A stretch of 64,000 nt of DNA from Rotaria sordida (Eukaryota; Rotifera; Eurotatoria; Philodinida; Philodinidae), in contig CAJNOL010000010.1 in the NCBI GenBank assembly GCA_905250125.1, positions 369,702 to 433,701 on the forward strand, given 5' to 3'. The notes under the pieces were generated by a model. That model was not told the DNA's origin and made no database searches. It was given only the letters and a program-made list of their open reading frames with translations. Positions 44,639 to 56,589 of the stretch are shown here, piece after piece. Position numbers and translations under genes: made by a program. Numbering within the stretch: the first letter of the stretch is position 1; each line of letters starts with the position of its first letter.

Positions 44639-45758
44639 ATGTCTCAAGTAGAAATATTTGTTGGAAACATTCATCGTGATATTTCAAAGCATGATCTTGA
44701 AGAGTAGTTATTTGACCCAAAAAAAAAACTTCATTACAACTCTAATCTTTTTTTTTTTTCGTTAATATAGTATCTTTGAAAATTATGGACGTGTAGTCAG
44801 ATGTGAACTCAAACAAGGGGCATCGAGTAAATTATTTATAATTCTTCATTGATAAATATGAATTTTTTTTTGTCTTTTTCTTGTATATAGATTTTGCTTC
44901 AAGTTATGGTTTTCTTGAATTTGAATCAAGTTCCGATGCTGAAGTAATTATTATTAAATACTATTTTAAAAAAAGCCAAAGAAACAATAAAGCTTTCAAT
45001 TTATACTTAACTAAGACCTTTTTGTTTTCTAGGAGTGCATCATGTATTCCTAAAGTTTCTTTTCATACATATGCACGTCTTCGATTCATTATTATATATA
45101 TGATGAACAACGTGTAACATGTTTCAGTATCAGTTTGATTGAAGGTGGTGGTGATATTTCATACATCAGCAGTGTATTTTCCCATTTTCAGAGTTCTTTT
45201 CATACTATTTAAATAGAAGGTATGTCGAGTTATGAGAGAAAAATTATAATTTGTATGTCTTTTTTTCTTTTATTTCGAAGTTCCTGAACATCTATAGGAA
45301 ATTTTTATGATTAATTGTTTTGTGAATATTTTAGGCAGCTATTAAAGGAGAAAATGGACGTGAACATCAAGGAAAATCATTTATTGTTCAGTGGGCAAGA
45401 TCAACACGACGTGGACCATCAGTAAAAAAAAAAACAATATCTGAAAGGATTTTTTTTTAATTTTATTAATGTGATTTTATCTTTTCCAGAACGGTAATAA
45501 TCGTAATAATTTAACGTGTTATAATTGCTCACGTCCTGGTCATATATCTCGTAATTGTCGAGAAAATCGAGGTGATGGCGATGATCGTTATCATAATCGT
45601 CGAAATACAAATTATGATCGTCGAGGTGGTGGTGGTCGTGGAGGATATCGTCGACGTTCACCGTAAGTGAATATTTTGTTTTTCTATTTTACATTGTTTT
45701 TTTTGTTCATTTATTTTATTTTTAACAGATCACGATCACGATCACGTAGTCGATCATA
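44639..45758 (+). CDS. SR-type splicing factor: RRM, CCHC knuckle, RS tail
   Basis: ATG 44639 to TAA about 45756-45758, six exons. Residues 1-75 form an RRM with RNP2 (IFVGNI) and RNP1-like (YGFLEFES) motifs. A basic hinge follows (WARSTRRGPS), then a zinc knuckle CYNCSRPGHISRNC. An Asp/Arg/Asn/Gly-rich region and a short RS tail (SRSRSRSRS) end the protein. This is the architecture of SRSF7/RSZ-type splicing regulators, which bind pre-mRNA in the nucleus and promote exon inclusion. The third intron (44944-45334) is about 390 nt against about 60 for the others, and contains a candidate poison exon. Which vertebrate SR protein is orthologous cannot be decided by eye. Confidence 0.88.
45033..45219 (+). 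other. Candidate poison exon in SR-factor intron 3
   Basis: Within intron 44944-45334, a good acceptor (TTTTTGTTTTCTAG) precedes 45033 and a strong donor (GAAG|GTATGT) begins at 45220. Inclusion would bring TAA into frame at codon 7 (GAG TGC ATC ATG TAT TCC TAA), triggering nonsense-mediated decay. SR genes in animals commonly autoregulate through such cassette exons. No transcript evidence. Confidence 0.5.
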
Positions 45759-47239
45759 ATCGAATATAGAACACAAAGCATAATCTTTCCATGGACAATT
45801 TCAGCAATACAATCCCGAAAATAAAAACAAAAAAAAAAGACAATTTTTCTGTTCTCATGTAAAAGTGATCATCTCCTGTACGTGTTGTATCTTGAAATAT
45901 ATATCTATGATTATTTTGTTTTTTCTTTATCAACATATGGATAATATCCAGAAGGAAAAGAGAGAAAAAAAAAATTGTGCAAATAAACAGACAAAAGAAA
46001 TCTACATCATCAATCAATCGATCGATTTATATCTGGATGCTCTTTTGGATCGATGATTTTTTTTTTATATTATTTATAGTAATCTTGACGTAATATGAAG
46101 TAAATCATCAAGATGATATTCCCATGATACTTGTCTGTTTTTTTGTCTTAGCTACCAAATAATAATAATTCAATTTTTCTCGTTTCAACAAACTATAATA
46201 GGAAAGTAAGCGGATAGAAGTAATCCGAAATTTTATTTCCTTTCTTTTTTTTTTTGCTTTCAATAGAATTTAACTAATCATTATCTATCGGATAAATTGT
46301 TTTCGAAAGAATGATTATTATTGGTAGATGCTGTTACAAAATATAAAAAGCAGTGTTTTTCACATGAATATGAGAATACCTGTTCTACATTAAGTAGCTT
46401 GCTACGATGTGCAATACACACTTAAGAGGTCTATCGGAAAAACGCACAGCATATGGAGAAAAAAAGAATAATATGACTTATACTCTACCGGTAAAAAATG
46501 AATGAGTGGGAGAGAGCGAACGGACAAATGTCAACATATCAGATTCTTCGACTCTATTGACGAACAACATCATTAAAATAAAGAACGATGTTGATTAGTT
46601 GTAAAGCTTATTCAAACATAGCAACTATGAATCCTTTTATAATAAAATTGTATATGACAAAAGATTTTTTCGAGAAACAACATCTATATGCATCCATGTT
46701 GGTTACAGGCGTTTTTTTTTTGGGGTTTGCTAATTTGTCGATTTCCGGTGTGCGAGATGGAGATGATGGCTAGAAACAAAAACGTTTGTACAAGAACGAG
46801 TTTTGTGTTTTTTTTCTGCGACGATAACGATGACGATGTCGACGACGACTTGGATCAATATTGGGAACAACAACAGTCAATGCAACGGGACTGTAGTGAA
46901 GCAGTAAAAAAAAAAGAAGAAGAGACATCACGCAGATTAGATTCCATAGAGAGAAATTAATTTTTTATTTGTGTTCTCTTTTTTTTTCTACTCTGCCAAG
47001 TTGTGATTGAGGCGTACAAACGACATGCGAGCACACATACACATATACGCAGAAAATCGCATTTTTTGATCTTCGCTTCTCGCTTTCTTACTTTCTTTCT
47101 TGTCGATTTCCTATACTCGAACAGTATTAACTCATATGGGAACACTTGTTATTGGTATTATCTATCCAACATAGGTCAAAACGAGATGTCTTTCTTCTTT
47201 CTTATAGGCAGTAACCAATCGTCACTATCTATAACAAAA
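45759..47239. other. Intergenic 1.5 kb
   Basis: Between the SR factor and the second 7TM gene. A few frames of 60-90 codons occur (for example an Asp-rich one at about 46810-46960, from a GACGATGAC-type low-complexity run), but none has a supporting splice or domain signal. No inverted repeat recognised. Confidence 0.4.
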
Positions 47240-48728
47240 ATGTCTGATGATGAATTAATCATGATGACAACTTTATCATATTTGATTGTCAGTCTTATAA
47301 TTCATGTTATATTTTTTATAACAATAATTTTTAACAATAAATGGGACATTATAAATATATCACGACACTTATTTCATCGATATTTTAAACAAACATCTAC
47401 AAAAAAACTTAATTCAGGTTCGTTTATTAACAATATATATATATATCTAGTTATTGAAATAATACTATGAATAAATTAGTTGAGTGATAATAAAGAAGTT
47501 TAGATTAAGTCAATTTTTATTACATGTAAAATTCAAATATATAAATTGTTACAAATTTTAAAATTTAAGTATTTTGTTTTTCTCTATGAAAAATTTCTCT
47601 ATTTGGGGATATATGATCAAGTAGAAAGTGTAATAAGACTTTAGAATACTAAATTCTTCATCATTGAATAATGCTATACTGCAAGACTAAACTTCAAATA
47701 TTTGTTTAAAATACATAATATTATTCTAGTCTACTTTCAAAGAACAGAACAAAAATGAATTAGGATTCTGATTTAAATGCATTTATCCTTTTGTTTTTAA
47801 TGTAGTAGATACATCGTCATTAAATATGCAACAAACTTGTTCAAATGTTATAGAAACTGAAGCATTGAAATGTCTTGTACCTAATAAAATCTCCTCTGTA
47901 TCACCATCGTCTTCATCATTATCATCGGATTTTATTCTTGAATCTGAAACAGTATTAAATCGAACAATTCGTTCATTTGGTCTTCTTCTATGTACATGTT
48001 TATTACTAACTAATTGGTTACGTTTGGGTATATATTTATTTCCAACATTTCATCCAAATATTATACGATATTCATCAAATTTATGTATTATACAAAGTTT
48101 TTTTCTTCACGTTTTAACATTATTTCATATAAATTTGACCATCAGCATACGTCTTCTATGGCATTATTGTTTTGTATTTGATAAATATTGGCAAACAATA
48201 ACATATCGTCGTATATTAACACTTTTTCTATGTATTTTCATTGGTTCATGTATATTTACATGGCCAAGTATAAGTAATGATTGGGCATCAATAATATTTG
48301 ATCAAATATTACAGATATGTATTGTTAATTATAAATTTCATTTATCATATACATTTTTTGTTTTATCATTTACTTGTATAATACCATATATATTATTAAT
48401 TATATCACATAATCGACAAATGAAATCTATAAAACATCGAATATTAAAATATTTTTCAACATTTAACATTGATCAACATAGACATAAATTGAATATAGTT
48501 CAACGAAAAAAAAATTTTCAATATGCTTCATATATCATTCTCATCTGGTCATTTATTAATATTCTACTTTTAATATGTATACATATACCAATAGAACGTC
48601 AAAGAATATTAAAATCTGTAATATATTATGTACAAATGTTTGCATTTCTTATTGATCCAATTTTATATATATTTATTTTTCGTTCGTTATCAATTATTAC
48701 TCTATTACGATCGACAGATGAATTTTAG
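47240..48728 (+). CDS. Second divergent 7TM receptor, first helix on separate exon
   Basis: Exon 1 (47240-47417) starts MSDDELIMM and holds one membrane helix (LSYLIVSLIIHVIFFITIIF). Intron 47418-47805 is GT...AG and joins in phase (G|TA) to exon 2 (47806-48728), giving 366 residues. Exon 2 holds six helices: SFGLLLCTCLLLTNWLRLGI, the FFLHVLTLFHINLTISIRLL region, RILTLFLCIFIGSCIFTW, TFFVLSFTCIIPYILLII, YIILIWSFINILLLICIHI and MFAFLIDPILYIFIFRSL. One plus six gives a complete 7TM receptor, which supports the exon join. TM7 DPILYIFIF stands for NPxxY, as in the other 7TM gene of this window. The long Ser-rich first intracellular stretch is unusual. Ligand unknown. Confidence 0.7.
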
Positions 48729-49101
48729 TTTTGAAAAATATGGATAAATTTTCAAATAATAAATAAAGTCCTGTTTGATATCATTAATTATCTCGATTGA
48801 TATGTTGAATTAAAAGAAAGCAATTTTATTGCAGAAGAATCAAGTGTTTTTAATAAGTCCTTCAACTAAACAAGAAAATCTATACTTCAAAATTAGATCT
48901 AAAGAATTTCTTCAAAAAGTTTAGCTGGTTTTTTTTGCTCTACAAATTTCATCGTCAAATATTTCATACTGAATCGTTCTAAGTTTTCTCATCGCATTTA
49001 TATTTCTTACAGTTTCTCATAAAGATGATTAACAAATTACACGTAGAGATGCACAAATGTCTAGATCATAATGTCAAAGATAACATTCTTTTCCCTAATA
49101 A
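48729..49101. other. Intergenic, no feature seen
   Basis: Downstream of the 7TM gene; AT-rich, no ORF. Confidence 0.4.
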
Positions 49102-49692
49102 GAATATAGTTCCTGTGGATTGTTTGTATTAAATGTGATCTGTTGTTTTTCCTCTATCCAAAGCGCTAGTCGAAACACATGAAATAGAATACTAATGTTA
49201 CGGAATTGGTCAAAAATTCGTAGTTTTTAGTTTTTTTTTTCAACTAATCCCAACTGATTTTGACACTTGTGTTTTGCATTAGATAAAACCTAAGAAAAGA
49301 TTCGGAAACAGCGTTCAAAACTGACTACAACTGGCATGAAAAATCGTCAGGAGTCTAGTAAATCCCAATACCGGGCATGCGTTTTTGTAAACAGGAATAA
49401 ACCGATTTATTGAATTTCTCATCGAAGTTTACAATTTCCGAATTCCTAACGATTCGTCAAATCAGTTGTATTCAATTTTGAATACTCTTTCCAAAACTAT
49501 TCTTGGATTTTGTCTAATGCAAAACACAGATCTCAAAAATCAGTTGGAATTCGTTGAAAAAAAACTAAAAAATGTGAACTTTTGATCAATTTCGAAACGT
49601 TTGTTTTCTATTTCATGTGTTTCGACTACAGTTTCGAATGAGCAAAAATAACTGATCATGATTGATATAAACAATTCACAGGAATTATATTC
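49102..49692. mobile_element. Near-complete palindrome / foldback element
   Basis: The left half (49102 to about 49385) and the reverse complement of the right half (about 49420-49692) align along almost their full length. Shared blocks include GAATATA.TTCCTGTG.ATTGTTT, AGTCGAAACACATGAAATAGAA, TTTTTAGTTTTTTTTTCAAC, GTGTTTTGCATTAGA and CGTTAGGA-like. Arms are about 270-280 bp around a short centre near 49400. No ORF. A transcript would form a very long hairpin. Confidence 0.85.
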
Positions 49693-51138
49693 GTAGATAT
49701 GAAAAAAAAATTCCATGTTCGACATCATGTTCTAGAAGTTGGTGTATACTTAATTACATATCAATTTTTGATCAGAGAACAATGGGAGAAAATTGAATTG
49801 AAAAAACTATGAATTTCATATATTTAAAGAGATCATCCTATACCAGAATCTAATTCAATCATGTCTATACTGTTCGATAGCCCACACTATCTACTTGCAT
49901 AATCTATATCACTTTTCTTGATATTCAAATTCTAATATGATTAAAAAAATTTTGAAAAAAAAAAATTCTACATATTTTTCATAATGCTACTTGAAATAGT
50001 ATTTATAGTTTCATGCTTGATAATATGAAATATATTTCAAATATACAGAATTGTAAAAATATTTTGCTCTTAAAAAAATGATAAGTACAGTAGTCTCTTG
50101 TGACTTTATTTATTAATAATTTACTTAGACATTATAATACAAAATTGTGTATGTTATCTATATTTGCTATATATTAGAGCTTTTTTATTGCTATTTCTAG
50201 AAGAAATAGTATAAAGAATTCGATGCTTACACACACAGAGGGTTTTACAAAAAAAAGATTCTGCAACAAGAAGAGAATCTCGAAAATCAACAGATATGCA
50301 ATCAGTAAATGTTAATACTAAACAATTTTCGAACTTTTTCTCATGAGTCGATTGGTTTTTATTAGCATTTGTATTAATAATATTTTTTCCTGATTTTTCT
50401 ACATCTGTAAACAATCTATTTGTTGAATCTTCATTGATTATTTGATAAGTGCAAAAGAAATCTTGACAATTCTGTGTATAAGAGATATATTACAGATTGC
50501 CAAACATGAAACTATAAATACTATATCAAATAGTATTATGAAAAATATATACATAGAATTTTTTTTTGAAAACTTTTATAAGTGATATCATCATTGGAAT
50601 ATGAAGAAAAGTAACATAGATTATACAAGTAGACAGTGTAGACTATCAAACAGCATACACATCATTAGATTAGATTTTAGTACAGAAGAACTTCCTTAAA
50701 AAATGTGAAATCCATAGTTTTTTCTAATTCAATTTTTTCCGACACTATGTAATAGAATCCGATAGTATATATAACGTTGAATAGAGGAAGTCTTCCTTGA
50801 CAAACCGACATATATCTGGTTTTCTGGTTAAAACCTTATAATCGTCTTTGATTAAATTGATGTTTAAAAATTAAAATTTACTCAATGGAAAAATTTCTTT
50901 TTTCAAGTAATAATACTATGTAACATTAGTCCAATTTTTTTTCTTTCAATTTTCCTTTCTTTTCAATAAAAAATAAAATTAAAAAGAAAAATAAAAAAAT
51001 ATATTTATGATAATAATAAAAAATAGCCATTCATTTGTACTTGTTCCAATGAATTCTATTAATTCAATTAATATTGTCTTATGGAAATTTCATTTATTAA
51101 TTCATCACACAAAATAATCGAAATTCATTCATTGAAAT
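49693..51138. other. Intergenic 1.4 kb, one unsupported minus-strand ORF
   Basis: A minus-strand frame at 50154-50414 (86 codons, e.g. FTDCISVDFRDSLLVAESFF) has some protein-like look but no domain, no splice partners found and no neighbours in a shared unit. The rest is AT-rich and featureless. Confidence 0.35.
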
Positions 51139-52413
51139 TTACTTTTTCGTCTTATGCGGTGTTGTGCTACTAGATATGCTACTTCGTCGTCGATGAGTAA
51201 CTTTCTGTGATACACCAGTTCGAGTTGGTGATAATAATTGACGATGAGTACTATCACGTCCATCTATAGCACTCATATCGGATGAATTATCGAATAATTC
51301 ACTTGGTAATTCAGTACTTAATGGTGCATGAACAGTTTTTCTATATGATGGTGTTTTAAATGTTTGTAATTGATTAAACATTTTTGAAAAATCATCACGC
51401 CATGTTGATGATGATGAACTAAAAACTTCACTTTGACTTATCAATGGTGATACAGCAAAATCAGCTCGATGTTTAACTTGATTAACAAGTGATAAATCCA
51501 GACTTTCATTACGTTTAAGGGTCATACGGCGTGATTCAATTGGATCAACAAATCTTGATGGTGGAGAAACGACATTTTCATTATTACAATTTAATGTAGT
51601 TGGATAATAACTACGAAAATTTTTTGAATTTGATATACACATTGGTACGGATGCAACTGATTCAGTAGGACGAATTGTTGATGTTATTGGACGTATTCGA
51701 ACTGGTATTGATGCACGTCTTTCAATTAATGATTTAATAGTTATATGTGATACATTTTTATTTGTTGATATTTGATTATTACATCGATGAAGTGTTATTT
51801 CATTACGTAATAAATTTTGACAACGTTCATGTTTTAATGCAGAAGCAATATCATATGCTGTTGAGCCATAATGATTTTTAATTGTTAAATCAATTGAATA
51901 ACGTTTCATAGCATCAAGAATAGAACGAGTAATATCAGCATTACCTGATGAGCATGCATAATGTAAACATGTATTACCATAAATATCTGTTGTTCGATTA
52001 AGATCAAAATCAAGTGAAGCAAGATATCGTCGAACTAAAATTAAACGTTGTGTTATAATTGCATAATGTAATGCATTAAGTCCACGTTGATCTTGATCTT
52101 CTATTTTTGCACCATATTCAAGTAAAGTCATAGCAATATTTTGTGCCCAACAATCATTATTAACAAAACAGCAATACATAAGGCCATTACGACCTTCATT
52201 ATCACGTTCACGTGCATTAGCTGAACCTGATTCAAGTAAATAACGAATTAATGAAAAATAACCTTTTTCAAAACAATAAAGAAGTGAACGTTGAATAAGA
52301 CCACGTTCTAATTTAATCATATGAACTGATGGTTCTTCACTAAATGGTAAACGTTGTCGAATTGTAAGCATTTTTAATGGAAGTATTGATTGATGTATGT
52401 CATTCATCATCAA
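51139..52413 (-). CDS. Ankyrin-repeat protein
   Basis: A single uninterrupted coding exon of 424 residues. Residues about 35-210 hold ankyrin repeats, e.g. RDNEGRNGLMYCCFVNN, DQRGLNALHYAIITQRLILV, DIYGNTCLHYACSSGNADI and NHYGSTAYDIASALKHERC. The C-terminal half is Ser/Thr/Arg-rich and disordered, ending with basic clusters (THRRRSSIS, HKTKK). Ankyrin arrays mediate protein binding, and the partner here is unknown. A short 5'-UTR intron (GTGAGA...ACAATAG) lies just upstream of the ATG. The overall shape resembles ANKRD-type scaffold proteins, but I cannot name an orthologue. Lack of coding introns contrasts with its neighbours, raising the possibility of retroposition. Confidence 0.85.
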   Translation of the reverse strand: MMMNDIHQSILPLKMLTIRQRLPFSEEPSVHMIKLERGLIQRSLLYCFEKGYFSLIRYLLESGSANARERDNEGRNGLMYCCFVNNDCWAQNIAMTLLEYGAKIEDQDQRGLNALHYAIITQRLILVRRYLASLDFDLNRTTDIYGNTCLHYACSSGNADITRSILDAMKRYSIDLTIKNHYGSTAYDIASALKHERCQNLLRNEITLHRCNNQISTNKNVSHITIKSLIERRASIPVRIRPITSTIRPTESVASVPMCISNSKNFRSYYPTTLNCNNENVVSPPSRFVDPIESRRMTLKRNESLDLSLVNQVKHRADFAVSPLISQSEVFSSSSSTWRDDFSKMFNQLQTFKTPSYRKTVHAPLSTELPSELFDNSSDMSAIDGRDSTHRQLLSPTRTGVSQKVTHRRRSSISSSTTPHKTKK

Positions 52414-52884
52414 AATCTATTGTAATGTGTATACTTATTCTGATTTTTCTCACCTTGTATTTTAAACTAAGATTCTTTTAAAGTTTGTCTATGCAACGAA
52501 GAGAAAAAGAAGAAAGGGAGGGGAGTAGGAATGTATGATTATAAGTGTTTGTGCCATTAGATGAATGAAGTATGTCGACTGTTGTTTTTGACTAATCGTT
52601 GGCGAATAAGAATTAAAAAAACCCTAGTGCAAGAGAGATTGAGTTAATAAAATGATAATACTTATAGAGTTTGGTAATTGAGTGGTTTTTTTTTCGTTTG
52701 TGATTCTTTTTTTATTTTCTGTTCTTTCTTTTCATATTTTTTTTACGGACAGAAAAACGAAAAAACAAATTTTCTCTATAAATCGAAACAAAAAACAACA
52801 AAAACGGCAACATAATAATAGTTGTTGGATTTGTTGCTTATGATATTCAATTGTTAATAATCTTGTTTTATTTTTTTTTTGTCT
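52414..52884. other. Intergenic between ankyrin gene and eL6
   Basis: Contains the ankyrin-gene 5' UTR (with the short intron) and the eL6 3' flank. T-rich runs, no further feature. Confidence 0.4.
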
Positions 52885-55199
52885 TTAAAATTGCAACTTA
52901 TGTGGTAAAACACCATTCCAAAGTTGAAAACGACTTTTAAGATAACGACGAAGAAGACGTGAATCGGCATGAGTTTTAACAGCATTAACAACTACTTTAT
53001 CGACATTAACTTGTGCTTGATTACGTTCTTCACGAAGTTTTGGTTTCTAAGAAATACAACAAAAAAAAAAATAGTTGTTTTAGTTGAAAGAACTCAATAT
53101 TTGAATTGATTCGATTAAAAAAAAATATCGATCTTTTCTATTTACAAAAAAAATTCTTCTCTAATAAATCGAAGTGAAGTTCATTAAGTTGAAAAAACAT
53201 TTTTTATGTTTACCATGAAAATAATAAGAAAAGAATTTCATTTACTCAAAATAGAGAAGTTTCTATTTATGCTGGTCATAGTTTAAAAGTATCTCAAAAA
53301 AACAATGAACTACTAGAAGAAACGATATAATTTTAATGCAGATAGATTTCGTATGCAGTTATCAAAATAGATCATATTAGCTTCAAGCTATGTTTCTATA
53401 ATCTTCATGTCTTTTAATTTGGTAGTACGTTTAACAGGGTGTCTTGGGAAGGGTTCAGTGGTTCCAAAAAAATCGGAACCGTGAAATCATCATTTTTTTC
53501 ATTCTTGAGATTGAAGAATTCAGTATAAAATATGTGGTATCTTTAATCTCAACAAATCTATAGTGCAAATTTCTCAGAATAGATTTAAAATTTTCATATC
53601 TATCTGTTGATTTAACGATTTTGATTCTACGAGATACTTTGGGAGCAAAACTGAAATCGCTTTTTTCTTATTTTTAGTAACCGGAACTGCAGTTCCTGTT
53701 CCAAGTAATTTTTGGAACCGCCGAACTCTAGTTCCCAATGGGGAATGATCTCCCTCTTCTTGATGACCTCGAAACACTCCTGACTTTTAAACATAGAATC
53801 ATTAGTGTCTTCATTTAAGTTTCTGCACTATAAGGATTAAATCATATTTTTCAATACTACCTGTTAGTAAAGGTTAGATAAAAGTTTTTACGATTTATTC
53901 ATTTTCTTTAGCGTCTTATTCGATGAAAGAACAGGAATGATCATTCCTCCTAGACTTCATATTCATTAGTTCAAGAATTTCAATATCTTGCTGAGATATT
54001 CACAACAATCACTCAAGAAATTTTCTCTCATGTAGTATTTAATCAAGTTTTCGGATGCAAACCCTAGTTGAACAGTTGCAATTTTCAAGTTTAATTCGAT
54101 ATCTTATTGAAACAAAAAACTTCTGAGAATCATATATATTAAAAGTTTTATTGTTGAATTTCAACAGTTAATTTTACCTCTTTCTTTGTATCAAAGATGT
54201 CTTTTTCAGCATCTTTCTTAGCTGGACGCACACGTTTAAAAAATTTATCATCCAATTCATCGAATTTACCGGCTGATAAATCAAGTTTTGTACTTGTTGC
54301 AATAACATATATTTGATTTACACGACGTAATGGTACACCATTGAATTTATATGGGCCTAATTTTACAAAAAACAAAACAAAATTCCCTTACAAAAGAACT
54401 AATAAAACACAAAAATTTCTTTACCAGTGACTAATAAAAGTCCGGATGATAAATGTTTCACTACAACAACACGCTACAAAGAAAAAAAAATAACAAATAA
54501 ATAATTAGAAAAAAAATTCTTCGAAAGAAATCTAATCTCATACTTTTCCTGCATGTTTACCAGCAACAAGAATAACAACAGTACCAGGTGTAAGTGATGA
54601 ACGAAAACGACGTGGATGAGTACTGAATTTTTTCCGTTTAACAGAAAATTTTTTTGGTCGTTCTTCAGTTGGATAATAACGTGGCTAGATTAATCAATTA
54701 AATTCAAAATAAAAAAAAAATATATACATATATATATATATGGAAAACTAAATATACTTACAAATCGTTTTGTTCGTACAAGACGTTCTTTACCATTTCG
54801 TTCACCACCAATTGATTTCTTTTTAAGTGGTGATAATCGTTGTTTTTTCTTTTGAATACTACCAGCTGTTTTTTTAGTTTTATCTCCTTTTAATTTTGCT
54901 CGTTCATCTTTCCATTTACTAATACGATATAATGCACGTCGCTGAAACATACGACCACGTGAAAATCGCATAAGACCATTGTTACTTAATAATCGATTTG
55001 AATGTGAATTGACTACTTTTTTACCGCTAGCTGTTGTTTTAGGTTTTTTTACTTTTGATCCAACAGCAAGTGTACTAAGCGATTTTTGTTGCGGCTGTTT
55101 TGTTGTTGTAGTTGTCGTTTTAACGACGGTTGTAGTTGTTGTTGTCGTCTTTTTCGATTTATCACCTGTTGGTACAGCTTTTGTCGAAGGAGTCGACAT
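52885..55199 (-). CDS. RPL6: Ribosomal protein eL6
   Basis: Minus strand, ATG at 55197-55199, TAA at 52885-52887, five exons. The N-terminus is a Lys/Thr-rich tail of low complexity. The conserved eL6 core follows: RYYPTEERPKKFS, SLTPGTVVILVAGKHAGKRVVVVKHL (split by an intron), [21 protein letters not shown] and YVIATSTKLDL. It ends RRYLKSRFQLWNGVLPHKLQF, like animal eL6. The protein is part of the large ribosomal subunit on its solvent side. The intron at 53047-54177 (1131 nt) is far longer than the rest and holds an inverted-repeat element of the family also present in the U2A' intron. A TA-rich run (about 54717-54740) sits in the first intron. Confidence 0.95.
53435..53770. mobile_element. 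Inverted-repeat element in eL6 intron (same family as U2A' intron)
   Basis: The left arm (TTCAGTGGTTCC.AAAAA...GGAAC, about 53452) and the reverse complement of the right arm (TTCGGCGGTTCCAAAAATTAC, about 53697-53730) match. The middle (TCTTTAATCTCAACA... GATAGA) matches both arms of the 13.1-13.5 kb element in U2A'. The left tip reads CAGGGTGT. No ORF. Confidence 0.75.
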
Positions 55200-55977
55200 G
55201 ATCGAGTTTTAGTTTTTCTCTAGAAAGATTATTTCAAAAAAAAAGAAAGATTTCAATGATTTGTATGATTTTTTTGAATGAAAATAAATTAAATGAATGC
55301 AAGAACTATATATGTTTATAAATGAAATATATGCAAGGTAAAATGATGTTTATTGATCCTCCAATCAAAGTTAAGTGTTTTTGTGCACATTTAGATTATA
55401 AGTAATAAATATTTATTAAATCAATTTTTACAATGGTTTTTATTCGAAATTATTATCAATTTTATAAAATTTCTTAGGAAAATTTTAAAATTATATAACA
55501 ATGAATATGATTGGTAGAAAGTATTCTCTGCATAGTTAACTGTAGTAGATGAATCATCAATCTTTAATCAAGAGTTGGTTTTGTTCCTTTCTACGCGACA
55601 AGTAATGATTTTTTTTCTCTATCATTTTATTCTTTTAAAACTACAGAAGATTCACAATTTTTGTTCTTATCATTGAATTAGTAATAGAATTTCACTTGAT
55701 AAAACTAACAATGTTTCATCAAAATTTATTGATTGTAACGTGTAATTTTTTCTTTTTTTTTGTGTTATCTATTTATCACATGACAAACTAATCAAAATCA
55801 TATGTATACTTATTAAATTAACTTATTTAAAAGTATATTTGATTAATTTGATGTTTTTCTTTTTTTAACAGGAAATATACATTATTTAATCATCTTAGGT
55901 TTTTTTTATTATGTATCTATGACAAGCAGATGAATGACGATTTGTTGTTGCCACTTTCACTCGTTATGATAACACAT

Positions 55978-56021
55978 GCATATATATATATATATATTGT
56001 ATGTGTATATATATATATATA
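55978..56021. repeat. Compound (TA)n microsatellite
   Basis: Two TA runs separated by TTGTATGTG. Confidence 0.9.
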
Positions 56022-56566
56022 AAGACAGAAAATGTATTGTGTCCATTACTATCATTACTTTTCGTGTGCTCTCTTGTTTGAAGTAATATTGTTTAAGATG
56101 ATTTGCCAAACTATAGTTATCAAAGTTAAGCATCATTACTGTTTATTTCTCTATAGATCTAATGTTTAGACAGAAATGTAAAGACGAGAAGTTCAGATTT
56201 TCTATTTGTATGTGTACATTGTAACTTAATGTGTGGTCAAGATAAGCAAACAGTTCGATTAACTACATATAACACTATACTATATGTTATTGCCAAAAAC
56301 AAATTGATCGAGAAAAGAAAAAGGCAACCTATTTATGTAGGTGTCAATTGATGCTAGTTGCAAGAAATTGTTTTATAGTCTGGATGACCTTGCTATCAAA
56401 TATGTAAACATCAGACAGATCGTGCGCGCCCAATTCGCGCTTCGAGGTCATATTTGACGTCAGCACCAATAGCAACAACAGTAGAAGTAAAAGTTTCTCC
56501 CTCTCTCTCGCTTTCTGCCTTTCCCTTCTTTTTGCTAATACTACTATCGTCTAATAATCATTAGGG

Positions 56567-56589
56567 ATGTGTGTGTGTGTGTGTGTGTG
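56567..56589. repeat. (GT)n microsatellite
   Basis: About eleven GT units in a row. Confidence 0.9.

Noticed and set aside
46688..46960. Asp-rich ORF as a gene
   Set aside because: Mostly a low-complexity GAC/GAT run; no splice partners or conserved motif.
54979..55212. Plus-strand ORF opposite the eL6 N-terminus
   Set aside because: A mirror frame of the Thr/Lys-rich eL6 coding sequence.
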